DNA of 64,000 nucleotides from Paulownia fortunei (taxonomy: Eukaryota > Streptophyta > Magnoliopsida > Lamiales > Paulowniaceae): the NCBI GenBank assembly GCA_019321725.1, contig CM033115.1, positions 6,954,673-7,018,672 of the forward strand, in the 5' to 3' direction. Positions within the stretch are counted from its first letter, which is position 1. Each line of letters starts with the position of its first letter. This document shows positions 60,901 to 64,000 of the stretch, piece after piece. Below the pieces are notes generated by a model that saw only the letters and a list, made by a program, of their open reading frames with translations, made no database searches and was not told the DNA's origin. Made by a program: the position numbers and the translations under genes.

Positions 60901-63385
60901 AAATGAGACCTTTGATGCCATTGTCGATAAGGGAGGATTGGATGTTTTGATGGAGCCCGAGCTTGGCCTCAGATCAGGAAATCTATATTTGTCCGAGGTG
61001 TATGATAGTCCTATTTGAAAATGATACTAACTTTCGGATTTTGTTATTTGTGATGGGTACGAAAGCTTGACTTATCCAAGTATCTTTTTGTGTATTACCA
61101 GGTAAAAAGGCTGTTAAAAGCTGGAGGAAAATATATTTGTCTCACCTTGGCGGAATCTAATGTGTTAGGTATTGTGAAGAAAAATGTCCTCTGGACAGTG
61201 TGCTGTTGCAAGCTTGCTCATCTCTTTCTTCCTCTCTTACTTTCTTTTACTCTTCAGTGAATGTAAAGATATGAGTTGGATTTTTATTCAGTATTCCATT
61301 TTCTGATGCTGCTTCCCTGCTCCAAGTTTTACATTGTTTTATGCAGTGCTTAGGAGTTAGACCTGATACTCTTTTCCATCATATGACTCTCTCTCAGGTC
61401 TACTTTTTCCCAAGTTTCGATTTGGGTGGAAAGTGAATGTTTATGCCATTGCTCAGGAACCATCAGCTGGAATCCTATATCAGCAGGCGTTTCTGGTGGT
61501 TGCTGAGAAACATCTTTCTACTGTTGTTTCACAGATTTCATCATTCTTGGATGAATATTCTGTTGAATCTCATGGTAATCAGGTAAAAACAAAGAAATAA
61601 AAAAACTTTAAATGTTTTTTTAGGTAGAAGAGCCTGCCTTAGGTCAGGATTCCAAAAAATCTATCTTCACGTTATTTTTTATGAAAATTTATACGTTAAT
61701 TATAAAATTACTGTAATCTAACTACAGAAATAGTACCCTAAATTATTTTTTAAAATTTATAAATTATGAATATTTTATTATTATATCTTCACAAAGACCT
61801 TTTTTTCAATAGTGCACATTTTGAGACACATACAAAGAGGGTGTTTATAATTTATAAATTAGAAAGAATAATTTTTATAAATAGATCAATTTCAAATGTA
61901 ACGTTTGTATTTATCCGAATTTTATGTTCCACTGGTACTTGCATGCTCGTCAGATGTTTTAAGCTAAGTGATTTTGATACTGTTTGCTAGGGAAACTCAA
62001 CATCATTGAATTTGGCTTATTATCATATATGGAGAAATAATTTTACTTTTTCAACATGTTATAAGGCTCATGAACTCTATGAAGCACTTGAAAGAGAAAA
62101 AGGAATTCGCACAGAATACTCCAATGGCTCTGATATATGCTACCCACTTGAAGACCTGAATCTAGGGGTGAAAGGAAACCTTACGGAGCTTGAACCAGGT
62201 CGTAGAGTAAAGCTTATTTTAGGTGAACCTGGGGTATCCCGTTTCTTCTACGACTGCATACTTTTTGATGCTCAGCGAGATTCTGGACCTTTCTCTGCTC
62301 AGTTTCGTTTATTCCTTGTTCCCAAAGTTAGTTCCTTTTTTACTTGACATTTTATTTATTGTTTGAGATTCTATTGTTGTTTAATTCAGGAAAATGTGAA
62401 GATAGTTATACTTGAATTGATTAAAACGTTGTGCATAATGAGTGTGTGAATCAAATATTAGCATCCCCTTTTTGGGACATATAGAACAGAATTCTTCTGA
62501 AAAAGTAGAACATTTTTAAAATGAGAGTTTTATGTATTTATTTGCTAAAGAACTAACCTCTGAGTTGGATTTAAAACAACTATCTCTTTTTATTTCATTT
62601 CTAATTTTGTGGTAGGATAGGGTATGGGAAGAGGGATCATGTTCTTCCTGTCAATTACTTTTCTGGACAGCATGGCATGCATTTTTCCTTATTATATCTA
62701 ATGCTTTTGGTAATGCGAAATAAAGCAGCTTCAAATAAAGCATGCCTTTTTTCCTTAACTGTCTTCCCTTTAATTTACATATATTCTTTTGCTTTGTCCT
62801 TTTAATAGCTTTGATATTTCAATTTCAAAATATGGTTAGACCTAGGAACTTTGATTGTTTTCTTGTTCCTTGTTAGTAATTTGAAGGTGTCCCCTTTTGT
62901 GCTATATGATGCCACTCAATATTGGCATATTGTGTTACTTTATTTGTTTTCAATTCAACTGGTATGCGACTGAACTATATACTTCAGACGCGCACTCTTG
63001 AGTGGATGCTCTCATCAGGAGGACAATGGGTCATTGTTAAAAGCTTAAAGGCTGCTCGATTACTGATGGTAAATCTTTCCAGTTGCCAATAAATAGAGTG
63101 TACTTTCTTCCTTTATCTTGTCTCTTTGTTTTTCATTTTCTAATCATAGAATTATTTCCATTAATTTTAGATTGTACTGGATTCCAGACATTCTAATGTT
63201 GCCATGGAGGATATCCAGGTAATATCCAGCTTTATTTTCTGTAGCTGGAAGGTTCTGGCTTGCTTGCTGTAATTTTGGATGGCTTATTATATATATATAT
63301 ATATATATTTCTTATTTCAGAGGGATCTCTATTCTTTAGTCAAGCAATTGGCCCTAGGAGATTCTGATGATGGAGCTCAAATTCC
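57931..63385 (+). CDS. METTL13: METTL13/eEF1A-KMT-like methyltransferase, 5' part, eight exons
   Basis: Putative SAM-dependent methyltransferase of the METTL13 family; the human member methylates eEF1A at Lys55 and at its N-terminus. The plant substrate is unproven. Exons: 57931-58383, 60896-60997, 61102-61168, 61398-61582, 62066-62326, 62988-63068, 63171-63218 and 63321-63385, all GT-AG and in phase (about 420 codons). The start was chosen at MGKKEKQ because of its AAAATGG context; an upstream in-frame ATG at 57805 would add 42 residues. Seen: a Lys/Gln-rich N-terminus, WDQFFILRGCDYFSEWY (39-55), SAM-binding motif I ILVPGCGNSRLSEHLYDAGF (94-113), acidic Asp120 in NVDFSKVVI, MDMTSMQ, and FDAIVDKGGLDVLMEP (157-172). 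Exon 5 (HELYEALEREKG, GRRVKLILGEPG) and exons 6-8 (EWMLSSGGQW, MEDIQRDLYSLVKQLA) form the middle region. The spermidine-synthase-like second domain is beyond the window. An acceptor at 61991 would add 25 residues to exon 5. Confidence 0.9.
58384..60895 (+). other. Intron 1 of the methyltransferase gene
   Basis: A 2512 bp intron with donor CAG|GTAACT and acceptor TTGATTCAG after a poly-T tract. It contains no transposon, repeat or RNA gene that I can recognise. Reverse-strand ORFs at 59782-60143 are not supported by any motif. Confidence 0.75.
61583..62065 (+). other. Intron 4, with alternative acceptor
   Basis: The donor is CAG|GTAAAA. Two acceptors keep the frame: TTTGCTAG at 61990 and GTTATAAG at 62065. 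I prefer the second because the peptide then passes directly from VESHGNQ to AHELYEALEREK. The extra 25 residues (GNSTSLNLAYYH...) look like intron translation, but real alternative splicing is possible. Confidence 0.55.
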
Positions 63386-64000
63386 GTAAGTATCTATCGG
63401 CATCTACGTATCCATCAGTATGATGTCTGGTATCATATTTCATTTGAATAATGCTTTTAGCTCTTGATTTCATCTCGGCCATGCTAATTTACGTATGAAA
63501 AGTCATTTCCCCATCTCTGTTGGTGTATATTTTGTTTAGTCACTTATTAGCTTTCATCAGTTGGCGCCATCCTTGTATGCATTTTTCGATCTTTTGTGGG
63601 CTTAGTTGAAGTCTTGTATGCACAAGTTCCCTTACTTCAATGGTATAACTTATTTAGCTGGGGTTAAAGGAGTTGCGAAGATACCTAGTTAGGCAATACC
63701 CTGTATGTGAAATAGTTCTCATTTAGCTTTTTTCGTATTGTGATACTCTAATAGGCATATTTACCATTGGAGCACCGAGCTACTTTAATGTAGACTTGAA
63801 CACCATACTATTGTTGGATATTAGCCTTGATTTTTCCTTATATGTCTTTTGAAGTGTTCTAAAAAACTGAAGTTTTGTGATTACAAGTAAGATGGCATCT
63901 TTGAGAAAATTATGGGACTACATTCTTTGTAAGAAAATCCTAGAACTGCATGACGAATGCAATTTTCGCCGTTTTGTTGGGAAACAAAGAAGGAAGCATG
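63386..64000 (+). other. Intron 8 of the methyltransferase gene (incomplete)
   Basis: Begins with the donor CC|GTAAGTAT after exon 8, which ends in the middle of a codon (two bases used). I find no further exon before the window ends, so the next exon is outside. An (AT)n run in the preceding intron (63288-63308) is the only repeat nearby. Confidence 0.65.

Overview
This is nuclear DNA of a flowering plant, most likely a eudicot; the species cannot be named from the sequence. The evidence is a strongly AT-rich composition, GT-AG introns, plant-type Ty3-gypsy chromoviruses and Ty1-copia elements primed by initiator-Met tRNA, and one plant-style host gene with many introns. Nearly everything left of about 57 kb is repetitive, and the only intact host gene is at the right end.

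Layout. 1-3193 is the 5' end of a Tekay/Del-like gypsy element on the minus strand, with leader, PBS and a 2.8 kb LTR. From about 3.2 to 19.0 kb lies a satellite-like block with a monomer of about 455 bp. It has roughly 25 regular copies between 6.4 and 17.75 kb, degenerate copies on both sides, a higher-order dimer near 11-14.3 kb, and two embedded copia fragments (4345-6010 and about 14770-15145). A short patch of minisatellite-like DNA follows (19.2-19.65 kb). A decayed SIRE-type copia element on the minus strand fills 19.85-27.19 kb. It is truncated in reverse transcriptase, and its gag is split by a 2291 bp solo LTR with a perfect ATCAT target duplication. From 27.2 to 34.9 kb are AT-rich remnants, a dispersed repeat family and a 1046 bp non-autonomous Mutator-like element with a 10 bp target duplication. 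A second Tekay-like element with both LTRs and a chromodomain occupies 34913-45438. After more AT-rich sequence, a CRM-like chromovirus (49130-55961, target duplication TAGGA) interrupts a stretch that resembles organelle DNA.

From 57931 to past the right edge is a gene for a METTL13/eEF1A-lysine-methyltransferase-like protein on the plus strand. Eight exons (about 420 codons) can be read. The C-terminal part, with the second methyltransferase domain expected in this family, lies beyond the window.

The window reads as a pericentromere-like or otherwise heterochromatic repeat bed beside one conserved gene. Insertions are nested: a solo LTR inside SIRE, a Tekay element inside an older repeat, a CRM element inside organelle-like DNA, and copia pieces inside the satellite. 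All retroelement coding regions carry stops or frameshifts, so none looks able to move on its own. I did not find a convincing new biological system. The most unusual structure is the 455 bp array and its links to single-copy fragments elsewhere in the window.
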